A stretch of DNA of 64,000 nt from Halorubrum coriense DSM 10284 (GTDB lineage: Archaea; Halobacteriota; Halobacteria; Halobacteriales; Haloferacaceae), in contig NZ_AOJL01000036.1 of assembly GCF_000337035.1 (NCBI RefSeq), positions 27,833 to 91,832 of the forward strand, in the 5' to 3' direction. Below the pieces are notes generated by a model. It was not told where the DNA came from and ran no database searches. It was given only the letters and a program-made list of their open reading frames with translations. Shown piece by piece: positions 51,081-58,018 of the stretch. The translations under genes were made by a program, and so were the position numbers. Position 1 is the first letter of the stretch; each line of letters starts with the position of its first letter.

Positions 51081-52049
51081 ATGGCGCTATCACCGAGCGC
51101 CCTGCTCCGCCGGGCGGTGTGGGGTCGCGACGGCGGTCGGATGCGCGCAACGTGGCGGATATTGCTCGGGTTCGGCGTCGTCCTCGGGGTGTTGTTGGGC
51201 GGCAGTCGGCTCCTCGGACGGATCGCGTTCCCGGACGTACTGGTGAACGGTCCGGTGGCGCTGCTCGTCGCCATCGCCGTCGGCGCGTACGCGGTGGTCG
51301 CGTCGCTCGTTCCCGGCGAACGGCCGCTCCGGGAGTACGGGTTCGCGTTCGACCGCCGGTGGACGCTGGACTTCTTCGCCGCGGTCTTCGCCGGGTGCGC
51401 CTTCCAAGCGCTGTTCACCGGGATGCTGCTCGCCACCGGCTCCGGGCGGGTGGTCGAGACGTTCTCCGCCGGCGTGGCGAGCGGCGGCGGGCCGGGTGCG
51501 GTCGCGGTCGCGGTCGCGGCGACGGCGGTCGCGTTCGCCGCCGCGGCGCTCTGGGAAGAACTACTGTTCCGGGGGGTGTTCGTCGTGAACGCGAGCGAGG
51601 GGCTGGCCGCGCGCGGACTGGAGCCCCGGCGGGCGGTCTGGGCCGCGAGCGGCGTCAGTGTCCTCGCGTTCGGTCCGGCGCACGTGCTCGTGGCGGCACA
51701 AGGCGCGACCGCGACGTTCGCCGCCGTTCAAGCGACGGCGGCGGCGGTGTACTTCGTGGCCGCGTACGTCCTCACGGGGAGCCTGGCGTTCCCCGTCGGG
51801 CTCCACTTCGCGACGAACTTCTGGGTCGCGTCGGTGTTCGGACAGGCCGGGAGCGGATTCCCCGCCCTCGTCCGGTTGGAACGGAGCCTCGGCGCGGGGC
51901 CGGTCGACCTGCTCTCGGTGGTGGTCTCGTCGCTGGCGCTGCTCGGCGTCATCGCCGCGTGGGTTCGTGCGACGCGAGGACGCGTATCGACAGACGAATC
52001 GCTGCGAGACGCGGTCGAGCGCCGACGCGGATCCGCCGTCGGAGAGTAG
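51081..52049 (+). CDS. CPBP family intramembrane metalloprotease
   Basis: The protein has 322 residues from the ATG at 51081. About eight hydrophobic helices are seen. The three CPBP motifs are complete: EELLFRG, FGPAH and HFATN, forming the metal and active-site cluster in the membrane. Such proteases resemble Rce1 and bacteriocin-immunity proteins; substrates in archaea are unknown. A TTG twelve bases upstream is a weaker start. It ends 221 bases before tRNA-Ser. Confidence 0.86.
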   Translation: MALSPSALLRRAVWGRDGGRMRATWRILLGFGVVLGVLLGGSRLLGRIAFPDVLVNGPVALLVAIAVGAYAVVASLVPGERPLREYGFAFDRRWTLDFFAAVFAGCAFQALFTGMLLATGSGRVVETFSAGVASGGGPGAVAVAVAATAVAFAAAALWEELLFRGVFVVNASEGLAARGLEPRRAVWAASGVSVLAFGPAHVLVAAQGATATFAAVQATAAAVYFVAAYVLTGSLAFPVGLHFATNFWVASVFGQAGSGFPALVRLERSLGAGPVDLLSVVVSSLALLGVIAAWVRATRGRVSTDESLRDAVERRRGSAVGE

Positions 52050-52270
52050 TTGACCGCCGGTCGCGCGGGCGGCGGCTCCGACCCCCAGTGGCCGGGTTCC
52101 GACTCCGCCCGGAAGTGCGGGAGCGATAGCTTCAAACTTCTCGGGAGTGTGCGTCAGAATGCGTTCCGTCACGACGGCTTACGCCAGTTTCGGTGTCGAT
52201 CGAACTGGCGTCGGACGGGCGTGGTTCGGCTCGTCGGGACCGGACGGCGACACCGGGACGACAGTCCGAT

Positions 52271-52354
52271 GGTGGGATGGCAGAGTGGCCCATTGCGCCT
52301 GCCTTGAAAGCAGGTAGCCTCACGGCTTCCTGGGTTCGAATCCCAGTCCCACCG
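52271..52354 (+). tRNA. tRNA-Ser, anticodon TGA
   Basis: This 84-base class II tRNA has an acceptor stem GGTGGGA pairing with TCCCACC and the discriminator G. The anticodon stem is CCTGC/GCAGG with loop CTTGAAA, anticodon TGA at 52305-52307. The long variable arm is AGCC...GGCT, and the T arm is CTGGG TTCGAAT CCCAG. No intron is visible, and CCA is not encoded. Its last 22 bases are duplicated downstream in a 71-base direct repeat. Confidence 0.95.
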
Positions 52355-52403
52355 TAACACGTCCGGCGCATCTCGCGCCGGGCGCGGCTCGTGCGCGGAT
52401 TCG
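52333..52403 (+). repeat. Direct repeat, copy 1 (contains tRNA-Ser 3' end)
   Basis: This 71-base unit starts in the T arm of tRNA-Ser and runs 49 bases beyond its end. It contains a perfect seven-base stem hairpin (CCGGCGC, loop ATCTC, GCGCCGG at 52363-52381). Copy 2 at 52455-52525 differs at two positions only. The layout resembles attL/attR sites made when an element integrates into a tRNA gene. Confidence 0.85.
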
Positions 52404-52454
52404 AAGCCTACGAGTCGCAGCGCCCGAGCGGCGCGAGGGCGACCGTCTCGCATC

Positions 52455-52525
52455 GGTTCGAATCCCAGTCCCACCGTAACGCGTCCGGCGCATCTCGCGC
52501 CGGGCGCGGTTCGTGCGCGGATTCG
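52455..52525 (+). repeat. Direct repeat, copy 2
   Basis: This second copy of the 71-base unit has two substitutions (A to G and C to T relative to copy 1). It includes the 22-base tRNA-Ser 3' fragment and the seven-base hairpin at 52485-52503. Only 51 bases separate the copies, and no gene lies between. It could be a collapsed integration site. Confidence 0.85.
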
Positions 52526-52711
52526 GATCAGACCGCGAGCGACGAGTGCGTCGCGTGCGACGACCGGGAGCGGCCGCGAAACCGAATTAGGTCACTCGTT
52601 TCGCTCGACGGTCGCCCCGGACTGGTCACCCGTCACGCGCTTCCGACTGCCGGAACCGCAATCACACCGCTGATCGCCTGAAACGCCCGGTAACGCTCGC
52701 GTCCGGTGTCG

Positions 52712-52723
52712 CGTGGTACCACG
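52712..52723. promoter_or_regulatory. 12-base palindrome just upstream of the sod TATA box
   Basis: CGTGGTACCACG is a perfect palindrome that ends eight bases before a TATA-like TTATCTTTAA (52731-52740), where archaeal activators commonly bind, next to the BRE. A second palindrome CACGTG overlaps it (52720-52725). The regulator is unknown; metal- or redox-responsive control of sod is a reasonable guess. Confidence 0.5.
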
Positions 52724-52778
52724 TGCCGCATTATCTTTAACAGGTTTCCGGCACATGTTCGTGATAGGTGATACAAGC

Positions 52779-53378
52779 ATGAGTTACGAACTCGATCCGC
52801 TCCCGTACGAGTACGACGCGCTTGAGCCGCACATCTCCGAGCAGGTGCTCGAATGGCACCACGACACCCACCATCAGGGGTACGTCAACGGCTGGAACTC
52901 GGCCGAGGAGACGCTCGAGGCCAACCGCGAGGACCACGACTTCTCCTCGTCGGCCGGCGCCATCCGCGGTGTGACCCACAACTCGTCGGGCCACATCCTC
53001 CACGACCTGTTCTGGCAGAACATGTCGCCGGAGGGCGGCGACGAGCCCGAAGGTGACCTCGCCGACCGTATCGAGGAGGACTTCGGCTCCTACGAGGCCT
53101 GGAAGGGCGAGTTCGAAGCCGCCGCGAGCGACGCGAGCGGCTGGGCGCTCCTGGTGTACGACACGTTCTCGAATCAGCTCCGCAACGTCGTGGTCGACAA
53201 CCACGACGAGGGCGCGGTCTGGGGCGGTCACCCGGTCCTCGCGCTGGACGTCTGGGAGCACTCCTACTACCACGACTACGGCCCGGCTCGCGGCGAGTTC
53301 GTCGACAACTTCTTCGAGGTCGTCGACTGGGACGAACCGTCCACCCGCTACGAGCAGGCCGTCGAGCTGTTCGAGTAA
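52779..53378 (+). CDS. sod: Superoxide dismutase, Fe/Mn family
   Basis: This 199-residue protein starts MSYELDPLPYEYDALEPHIS. The four metal ligands are His27 (LEWHHDTHHQGY), His75 (HDLFW), Asp157 and His161 (LDVWEHSYYHDY). The tyrosine and glutamine that gate the active site are also present. It converts superoxide to peroxide and oxygen in the cytosol. Haloarchaeal enzymes of this family normally use manganese. An upstream in-frame extension is rejected because it spans the TATA box. Confidence 0.96.
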   Translation: MSYELDPLPYEYDALEPHISEQVLEWHHDTHHQGYVNGWNSAEETLEANREDHDFSSSAGAIRGVTHNSSGHILHDLFWQNMSPEGGDEPEGDLADRIEEDFGSYEAWKGEFEAAASDASGWALLVYDTFSNQLRNVVVDNHDEGAVWGGHPVLALDVWEHSYYHDYGPARGEFVDNFFEVVDWDEPSTRYEQAVELFE

Positions 53379-53417
53379 GCGCGTCTCTCGGACGCGTTAC
53401 GCGCGTCGAGATCCGCA

Positions 53418-53423
53418 TTTTTT
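53418..53423 (+). terminator. T-tract terminator after sod
   Basis: Six consecutive T about 40 bases after the sod stop, in GC-rich surroundings. Haloarchaeal RNA polymerase stops at such short U-runs. Confidence 0.45.
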
Positions 53424-53508
53424 CGCAGAACGTTGCCCGGTGAGCGACGGCCCCGTACAGACGATGTGATTTATCGGTAGCTGCTGACAGATCGGCGGGG
53501 AAATCTTC

Positions 53509-53629
53509 CAAAGCCCCAGTCGCGAGGGCTCGCGCGACTCGCTGCGCGCTTCACTCGGTCGCTCACTTCGTTCGCTCCCTCGTTCCAGTGCTTACGTCGT
53601 CGGGCGTCGCCCTCGCGACTGCCCCTTTG
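53509..53629. repeat. MITE-like element with 21-base imperfect terminal inverted repeats
   Basis: The left end (53509-53529, CAAAGCCCCAGTCGCGAGGGC) and the reverse complement of the right end (53609-53629) match at 18 of 21 positions; the three mismatches are one CCC/GGG block. The inside holds repeated CGCTC and TTCGCTC blocks, one of which (53560-53578) also occurs, inverted, left of the TnpB gene at 55062-55080. I associate such repeats with Halorubrum genomes. It has no coding capacity. Confidence 0.55.
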
Positions 53630-53775
53630 CGTCCCGCCCCGCACAGCACCGCACCTCACGCCTCCCCAGCCTCGTCAGTCGCCTCCGCTTCGCTCCGGCC
53701 GCTCGCAGGTACGCGCCACCGCACCAGGAGAACTGTATCGGCAGCGTTTACGGACGCGGTCGCGTACCCCGGCGC

Positions 53776-54093
53776 ATGCCCGAACCGAAGTCGGCGTTCG
53801 ACGCCACCTACCCGTGCGACTTCTACGAGCCCGCGGAGCTGTTCGAGCCGGACCAGATGTACACCGTCCCGGAGATCGGCCGCCTGCTTCAGGGGTTGGA
53901 GCCGGACGCGGAGGTCGACCCGGACACCGAGGCCGTGCTGGTCGACTGGGCGGTCCCGTGGGTCATGGTCCACGCGGAAGACATGGTGATCGCCGAGCCG
54001 CTGACCGAGGACGGCCCGGGGTACTACGGGCTCGCGGAACACGCGATGGCGGACGACGAGGCGGACCCCGCCGACGCCGACGAGTCGGCGTGA
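53776..54093 (+). CDS. DUF5827 family protein
   Basis: This 105-residue acidic protein matches the haloarchaeal DUF5827 family: MPEPKSAFDATYPCDFYEPAELFEPDQMYTV, RLLQGLEPDAEVDPDTEAVLVDWAVPWVMVHAEDMVIAEPL. No catalytic motif is known. Its stop overlaps the GTG start of the P-loop protein downstream (GTGA), so the two are translationally coupled and probably act together. The promoter region follows the MITE-like repeat. Confidence 0.85.
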   Translation: MPEPKSAFDATYPCDFYEPAELFEPDQMYTVPEIGRLLQGLEPDAEVDPDTEAVLVDWAVPWVMVHAEDMVIAEPLTEDGPGYYGLAEHAMADDEADPADADESA

Positions 54094-55004
54094 CCGGGGA
54101 CCGACCCGACCCGCCGACCTACCTCGTCGCCGGCGGGGCGCGCGTCGACGCCGGGAAGACCACCTTCTCGGCGGGACTGGTCGCTCACCTCGCCGGGCGC
54201 GCGGGCGACGCGGTCGGCGTCAAACCCCGCGCCGGCAACGACTTTTGGTTCGACCACGACGACTACCGGGTCGCGACCGACGCGGGCCGGCTCTACGGGA
54301 AAGACGCCCGGACGCTCGCGGCCGCGAACACCCGCGCGCTGCCGGCGGTCGACGACGCCTCGCCGTCGCCCTCGGCGGTCACGCCCGAGTCGGTCAACCC
54401 CGTCCACCGGCTCTGGCGGCCGACGCCGGGGCGAACCGGGATGCTGGGCGACGCCGGACGCACGTTCCTCTGCGACCGCGTCACGACCGCGTCCGGGACG
54501 CGCTTCGTCGTCAACGGCGCGGCCGAGGACGCGGGGCTGCTCCCCGACGCGCTCGCCGAGCGCCTCCCGCTCGCGGACGCGACCCGCGTGCGCGACGTGC
54601 CGGCGTTCAACGAGGTGATGGCCGAGGCGCACCTCCCCGCGATCGAACGGCTCGCCGACCGCGTCGCGCGGACGCCGGTCCCGCTCGTCGTCGAGTCGTA
54701 CGCGGACGTGGCCGGGACCCTCCCCCGCGACGGGCCGGTCGCGCCCGACGCGGTCGCCGTCGTCGACCCCGGTCGCGCGCGGATCTACGCCGGCGACCGC
54801 TACGCGAAGGCCCGCGCGGTCGCCGCCGGGAGCCCGCGCGAGGGGACTCGCGAGGAGCACGTCGACGCCGTGACGGAGATGATCGAGCCGCTCGCGACCG
54901 TCTCGCTGCCGGCGCTGCCCGGCGACGTCCGCAGCGGCCCCCACCGGATCGCGGCGGCGTACGAACCGGCGTACGCCACGCTCGCGGACGCGGTCGAGAA
55001 CTGA
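54090..55004 (+). CDS. P-loop ATP-binding protein coupled to DUF5827
   Basis: The protein has 304 residues from a GTG that overlaps the previous stop. A Walker A variant lies at the start (GGARVDAGKTTFSAGL), in the style of dethiobiotin synthase and SIMIBI ATPases. Later blocks are GVKPRAGNDFWFDHDDYR, VNPVHRLWRPTPG and VVESYADVAGTLP. I cannot assign a substrate. Translational coupling suggests that DUF5827 and this ATPase form one functional unit. The TnpB element lies directly downstream. Confidence 0.75.
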   Translation: MTGDRPDPPTYLVAGGARVDAGKTTFSAGLVAHLAGRAGDAVGVKPRAGNDFWFDHDDYRVATDAGRLYGKDARTLAAANTRALPAVDDASPSPSAVTPESVNPVHRLWRPTPGRTGMLGDAGRTFLCDRVTTASGTRFVVNGAAEDAGLLPDALAERLPLADATRVRDVPAFNEVMAEAHLPAIERLADRVARTPVPLVVESYADVAGTLPRDGPVAPDAVAVVDPGRARIYAGDRYAKARAVAAGSPREGTREEHVDAVTEMIEPLATVSLPALPGDVRSGPHRIAAAYEPAYATLADAVEN

Positions 55005-55152
55005 GGAAGCGCCGGGTGTCGCCCGCGTTCAGCATTTTCGAGGTGGAGCCCCCGGCCTCAAGGAGCGAACGGAGTGAGCGAGTAGACCGCGGAGGAAGCC
55101 GACATGTACAACACAACCGCCACACTGCGACCGGCTGACTCCCAAGTTTGTA

Positions 55153-55168
55153 AGTACCGTAGGGTACT
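55153..55168 (+). other. Left-end hairpin of the TnpB element
   Basis: AGTACC, loop GTAG, then GGTACT form a perfect six-base stem just ahead of the tnpB start at 55179. Subterminal hairpins of this form are what single-strand transposases of the IS200/IS605 group recognise. Confidence 0.55.
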
Positions 55169-55178
55169 CTCTGAAAAC

Positions 55179-56426
55179 ATGGATGTGCGTCGAACTGCCG
55201 TCGTGAAACTCGCTGTTTCCGACGAGCAACGCGACGCACTCCACCGAACCGCCGAACAATACCTGTACTGCGCGAACCGAACTGCCGACTACTGTTGGTC
55301 CGAAACCTCCTACACCGAGTGTAAGACCAACAAGCGAGGGGTTCGTGATGCGCTCTACTCCGAACTTCGAGAGGAGACAGACCTACAGGCCCAACTTGTC
55401 CAAGCCGCTATCAAACGCGCTGTCGAAGCCGTCAAAGCGTGTGTCGAACGGTGGAAAAAGGGACAGCGCGTCTCTCAACCGACGTTCACCGCCGAAACGA
55501 TGGACTACGACACGCGCAGCGCGACCTTCTACCGGAACAAGGTGTCGCTGGCAACTGTTGAGGGACGAGTCGAACCGTCCTTCGTTCTCCCGGCAGACAG
55601 TCCGACGCCTTACGAGCGGTACGTACCCTCCGAAAACTACGAGTTCCGCGAGAGTACGCTTCGGTACGATGCGGCCACTGACGAGTTCTATCTCAACATT
55701 TCGACGCGGCGGACAGACGGTGACGATGAGGTTTCGGAAGATACCGGGCACCTCGATCAAACGGTCCTCGGTATCGACCTCGGCGTCAATAGCCTCGCTG
55801 TGTCCTCAACCGGCACGTTTTGGCAGGGAGACGACTACGACCACTGGTGTCGTGAGTTCGAGAAACGACGTGGTGAGATGCAACAGCACGGGACACAAGC
55901 CGCACACAAGACCCTGCTTCGCCTCGGGAAGCGTGAAGAAGCGTGGCGGAAACAGTACATCCACACGATCGCCAACGAACTCGTCTCGGAAGCCGTTGAA
56001 CACGACTGTGACGTGATCGCGTTTGAGGACTTGAGCGACATTCGAGAGCGGCTTCCACACGCGAAGTGGCACCACGTCTGGGCGTTCCGACGCCTCGTCG
56101 AGTACGTCTCCTACAAGGCACCAGAGCAGGGTGTCTCCGTGGTACAGGTCGAGCCGAACCACACGTCCCAACGCTGTTCTCGGACGGACTGTGGGTTTAC
56201 GCACCCGAACAATCGCGAGGGAGAACACTTTGAGTGTCAGAAGTGTGGGTATGAGGTGAACGCGGATTACAATGGTGCGAAGAATATCGGGCTCCGGTAC
56301 GCTCGAAAGCGGACACACAGACTCCGCTCCTCGCCCAAGTCGGGGAGCGGAGACGCACAAGTAGACGTGCGTATAAATGGTGGGACGCTGAACGGTGAGA
56401 GTCACCAGCCTATTGCTGGCGACTGA
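55179..56426 (+). CDS. tnpB: TnpB RNA-guided endonuclease
   Basis: The protein has 415 residues from the ATG at 55179 (MDVRRTAVVKL). All RuvC residues are present: Asp200 in GIDLGVNSLAV, Glu283 in VIAFEDLSDIRE and Asp363 in NADYNGAKN. The zinc ribbon is formed by CSRTDCGF and CQKCGYE. Nothing is truncated. TnpB is the ancestor of Cas12; it uses an RNA made from the element's right end to cut matching DNA next to a short target motif and so favours retention of the element. The upstream extension (from 55104) is unlikely to be translated. Confidence 0.93.
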   Translation: MDVRRTAVVKLAVSDEQRDALHRTAEQYLYCANRTADYCWSETSYTECKTNKRGVRDALYSELREETDLQAQLVQAAIKRAVEAVKACVERWKKGQRVSQPTFTAETMDYDTRSATFYRNKVSLATVEGRVEPSFVLPADSPTPYERYVPSENYEFRESTLRYDAATDEFYLNISTRRTDGDDEVSEDTGHLDQTVLGIDLGVNSLAVSSTGTFWQGDDYDHWCREFEKRRGEMQQHGTQAAHKTLLRLGKREEAWRKQYIHTIANELVSEAVEHDCDVIAFEDLSDIRERLPHAKWHHVWAFRRLVEYVSYKAPEQGVSVVQVEPNHTSQRCSRTDCGFTHPNNREGEHFECQKCGYEVNADYNGAKNIGLRYARKRTHRLRSSPKSGSGDAQVDVRINGGTLNGESHQPIAGD

Positions 56427-56500
56427 TTGCCGGGAGTCTACATCAAAGCCCTACCCTTAAGCACCGAGGCGCGGAGCGCCGAGGGAGTAAGGTAGGGTAG
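56400..56500 (+). ncRNA. Putative omega RNA (TnpB guide RNA) scaffold
   Basis: In the IS200/IS605 group the guide RNA comes from the 3' end of tnpB plus the right end of the element. Here a long hairpin closes the element: CCCTACC (56449-56455) pairs with GGTAGGG (56491-56497), extended by TTA/TAA, with an inner GGCGC-GGA-GCGCC stem at 56468-56480. The guide would then be copied from the flank beginning about 56501. The 5' end of the RNA cannot be placed by eye. Confidence 0.5.
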
Positions 56501-56501
56501 T

Positions 56502-56984
56502 TTACGCGTTCCGCTTCGTGTAGTGCTCCAGCGCGGACTCGATCGACGAGAGGTCGGCGGTCACTCGACTGTCGGCGACGCGCATGAAGCCGGGCGTGTA
56601 CGACGACGAGTAGTCGAAGATCCGGTTGACGGCGCGCTTGGGCGCGGCGACGGCGCCGAAGTCGGTGACCGTGTACACCCGCGTGGTTGGGAAGGCGGTC
56701 CAGAAGGTGCCGCTCGCCCAGCGGTCCTCGTCCTCGAACGCCTCGCCGACGCGGCCGGTCGCGACGTACTCGTCGTCGGCGTAGAACAGCAGGAGGTCGC
56801 CCGCACCCATCTTCTCGAACGTCGAACCGTTGCCGCTGTCGTCGTCGACGGCCCACAGCCGCGTCTCGTCGAGGTCCGCGAGCGGCTCGGGGCGGTCGGG
56901 GTAGTCGGTGAGGTCGACCGGGGACCGGACGGTTCGGTCGAAGTTCTCCGGGTCGATCGGGACCAGGAAGACGTTCTCGCTCAT
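56502..56984 (-). CDS. EVE/ASCH-like (PUA-fold) protein, C-terminus at the TnpB element edge
   Basis: The protein has 160 residues: MSENVFLVPIDPENFDRTVRSPVDL at the start, then GSTFEKMGAGDLLLFYADDEYVATGRVGEAFEDEDRW, which is PUA/EVE-like: a small pocket domain that often reads modified bases. It ends KRNA, and its TAA stop lies immediately beside the right end of the TnpB element, so the insertion may have set or trimmed its C-terminus. Similar N-terminal domains occur in restriction-type nucleases, but no nuclease domain is visible here. Confidence 0.65.
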   Translation of the reverse strand: MSENVFLVPIDPENFDRTVRSPVDLTDYPDRPEPLADLDETRLWAVDDDSGNGSTFEKMGAGDLLLFYADDEYVATGRVGEAFEDEDRWASGTFWTAFPTTRVYTVTDFGAVAAPKRAVNRIFDYSSSYTPGFMRVADSRVTADLSSIESALEHYTKRNA

Positions 56985-57050
56985 TACCCGTCGTTTTGCC
57001 GGGAGGGGTTTAAACCCGTTCGTTGGTGCGTCGGGCCGGGGCCGACGCGG

Positions 57051-57398
57051 TCACTCCTCGTAGTCGGCGTACAGGCGGTCCATCCGCGCCGCCATCACGA
57101 AGTCTGCGCGGGTGAGCCCGCCGACCTCGTGGCTCCACATCTCGACGCCGACCTCCCCCCACGACAGGGAGATGTCCGGGTGGTGCCACTCCTCCTCGGC
57201 GAGTTCGCCGACGTCGTTCGTGAACGCCAGCGCCGTCTCGAAGTCGGGGAACCCGTAGCTCGCCTCGAGGTGGTGGTCGTCGACGACCTCCCAAGCGTCG
57301 CCCAGTTCGTCGAGGTGGTCGGCGCACTCGTCGCCGTCGAGCGGTTCCGCGTCGTCGCCGGCCGGCTCGACCGGCTCGTCCGCGAGCGGTGAGGACAT
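57051..57398 (-). CDS. Pterin-4a-carbinolamine dehydratase
   Basis: The protein has 115 residues from the ATG at 57398. The dehydratase motif is [33 protein letters not shown], with the histidine pair and the later aspartate in family positions. [23 protein letters not shown] is the expected first half. In bacteria it recycles the pterin cofactor of phenylalanine hydroxylase, and in archaea its partner is often unclear. A long in-frame upstream extension is arginine-rich shadow sequence and is rejected. Confidence 0.9.
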   Translation of the reverse strand: MSSPLADEPVEPAGDDAEPLDGDECADHLDELGDAWEVVDDHHLEASYGFPDFETALAFTNDVGELAEEEWHHPDISLSWGEVGVEMWSHEVGGLTRADFVMAARMDRLYADYEE

Positions 57399-57474
57399 AC
57401 CCCATGTTGGACGACGAGCGGTTTGTACCTTCCGCGGGCGCGACGCGGACCCGCACCGATCGCGAGTCCGTCCC

Positions 57475-57942
57475 TCACCGGAGCCGCGAGAGCGCGTCGC
57501 GGACCGCGCGTCGCACTCGCGCGAGGCGTCCCGACTCGGGATCGTCGTCACCCGCGCCGGTCGCGCCGGGTTCGGAGAGCTCCCAGCCAGCCTTCTCGGC
57601 GGCCTCGTCGACCCGCAGGAACTCGTAGCCGGTCTCGGTCGCGACGCGCTCGTCCGCGCGGGTGGTGCCGACGAACACGCAGCGCGGGGCGGCGCTCTCC
57701 TCGCGGACGTCCGCGAGGGTCCCCCACTTGTCCCACTTCGTGAGCGCGTAGTCGTTGTCGATCCCGTACTCGCGGACGAACGCCGCGACGGCGTCGGTCT
57801 CGTTCGCGACGATTCCTACGTGGCGGCTCCACCGACGCGCGTCGTCGAACGCCGCGGGCGGGTCGGCGAGCGACCGCGCCGCACCGAGCGAGAAGACGAG
57901 CGTCACGTCGCCGTCACCGGTGGCCGTCGCGTGGATTGCCAT
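57475..57942 (-). CDS. Conserved haloarchaeal protein (DUF7124-like), second paralogue
   Basis: The protein has 155 residues. [33 protein letters not shown], then [35 protein letters not shown] align with the gene at 39042-39458 over most of its length. The middle block ([18 protein letters not shown]) differs strongly from that paralogue. The C-terminal 25 residues form an arginine-rich tail. Function unknown; it is divergent from the BtpA gene. Confidence 0.7.
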   Translation of the reverse strand: MAIHATATGDGDVTLVFSLGAARSLADPPAAFDDARRWSRHVGIVANETDAVAAFVREYGIDNDYALTKWDKWGTLADVREESAAPRCVFVGTTRADERVATETGYEFLRVDEAAEKAGWELSEPGATGAGDDDPESGRLARVRRAVRDALSRLR

Positions 57943-58018
57943 CTCGATCGGACGCAGGCGGCCGGCGGCCTAAACGCTGTGGGGAGGCTTTTGTCCGGGG
58001 GCCTCTTCCGCTCCGAGG

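Larger units (their letters stand above)
52355..52778. other. 424-base gap between tRNA-Ser and sod
   Basis: No gene is seen. The left half holds the two direct-repeat copies and their 51-base spacer. The right half from about 52526 to 52710 is unremarkable GC-rich sequence. The sod promoter with its palindrome and TATA box (TTATCTTTAA at 52731-52740) ends it. Confidence 0.6.
53379..53775. other. 397-base gap with terminator and MITE-like repeat
   Basis: No gene is seen. A T run at 53418-53423 probably ends the sod transcript. An inverted-repeat element (53509-53629) follows, and then about 140 bases of C-rich sequence that may be its extended right end. Several open frames here are shadows of this repeat. 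Confidence 0.6.
55120..56500 (+). mobile_element. IS1341-type (TnpB-only) insertion element of the IS200/IS605 group
   Basis: The element contains only tnpB; no tnpA is present. The right end is well marked by the hairpin at 56449-56497. The left end is uncertain; a hairpin at 55153-55168 and the AAGTTTG block near 55144 are its likely parts, and 55120 is an approximate edge. The base composition of the tnpB region is visibly less GC-rich than its neighbours and codons ending in A or T are common, as expected of a transferred element. Confidence 0.8.

Noticed and set aside
52391..52681. 96-residue plus-strand frame after tRNA-Ser
   Set aside because: It reads through both copies of the direct repeat and has no coding character.
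55062..55080. CGCTCACTCCGTTCGCTCC block as an attachment site
   Set aside because: It resembles a block in the MITE-like repeat and other haloarchaeal intergenic sequence; no evidence of integration at this place.
55104..55178. N-terminal extension of TnpB from the upstream ATG at 55104
   Set aside because: The extension reads through the left-end hairpin, and the family begins at MDVRRTAVVKL (55179).
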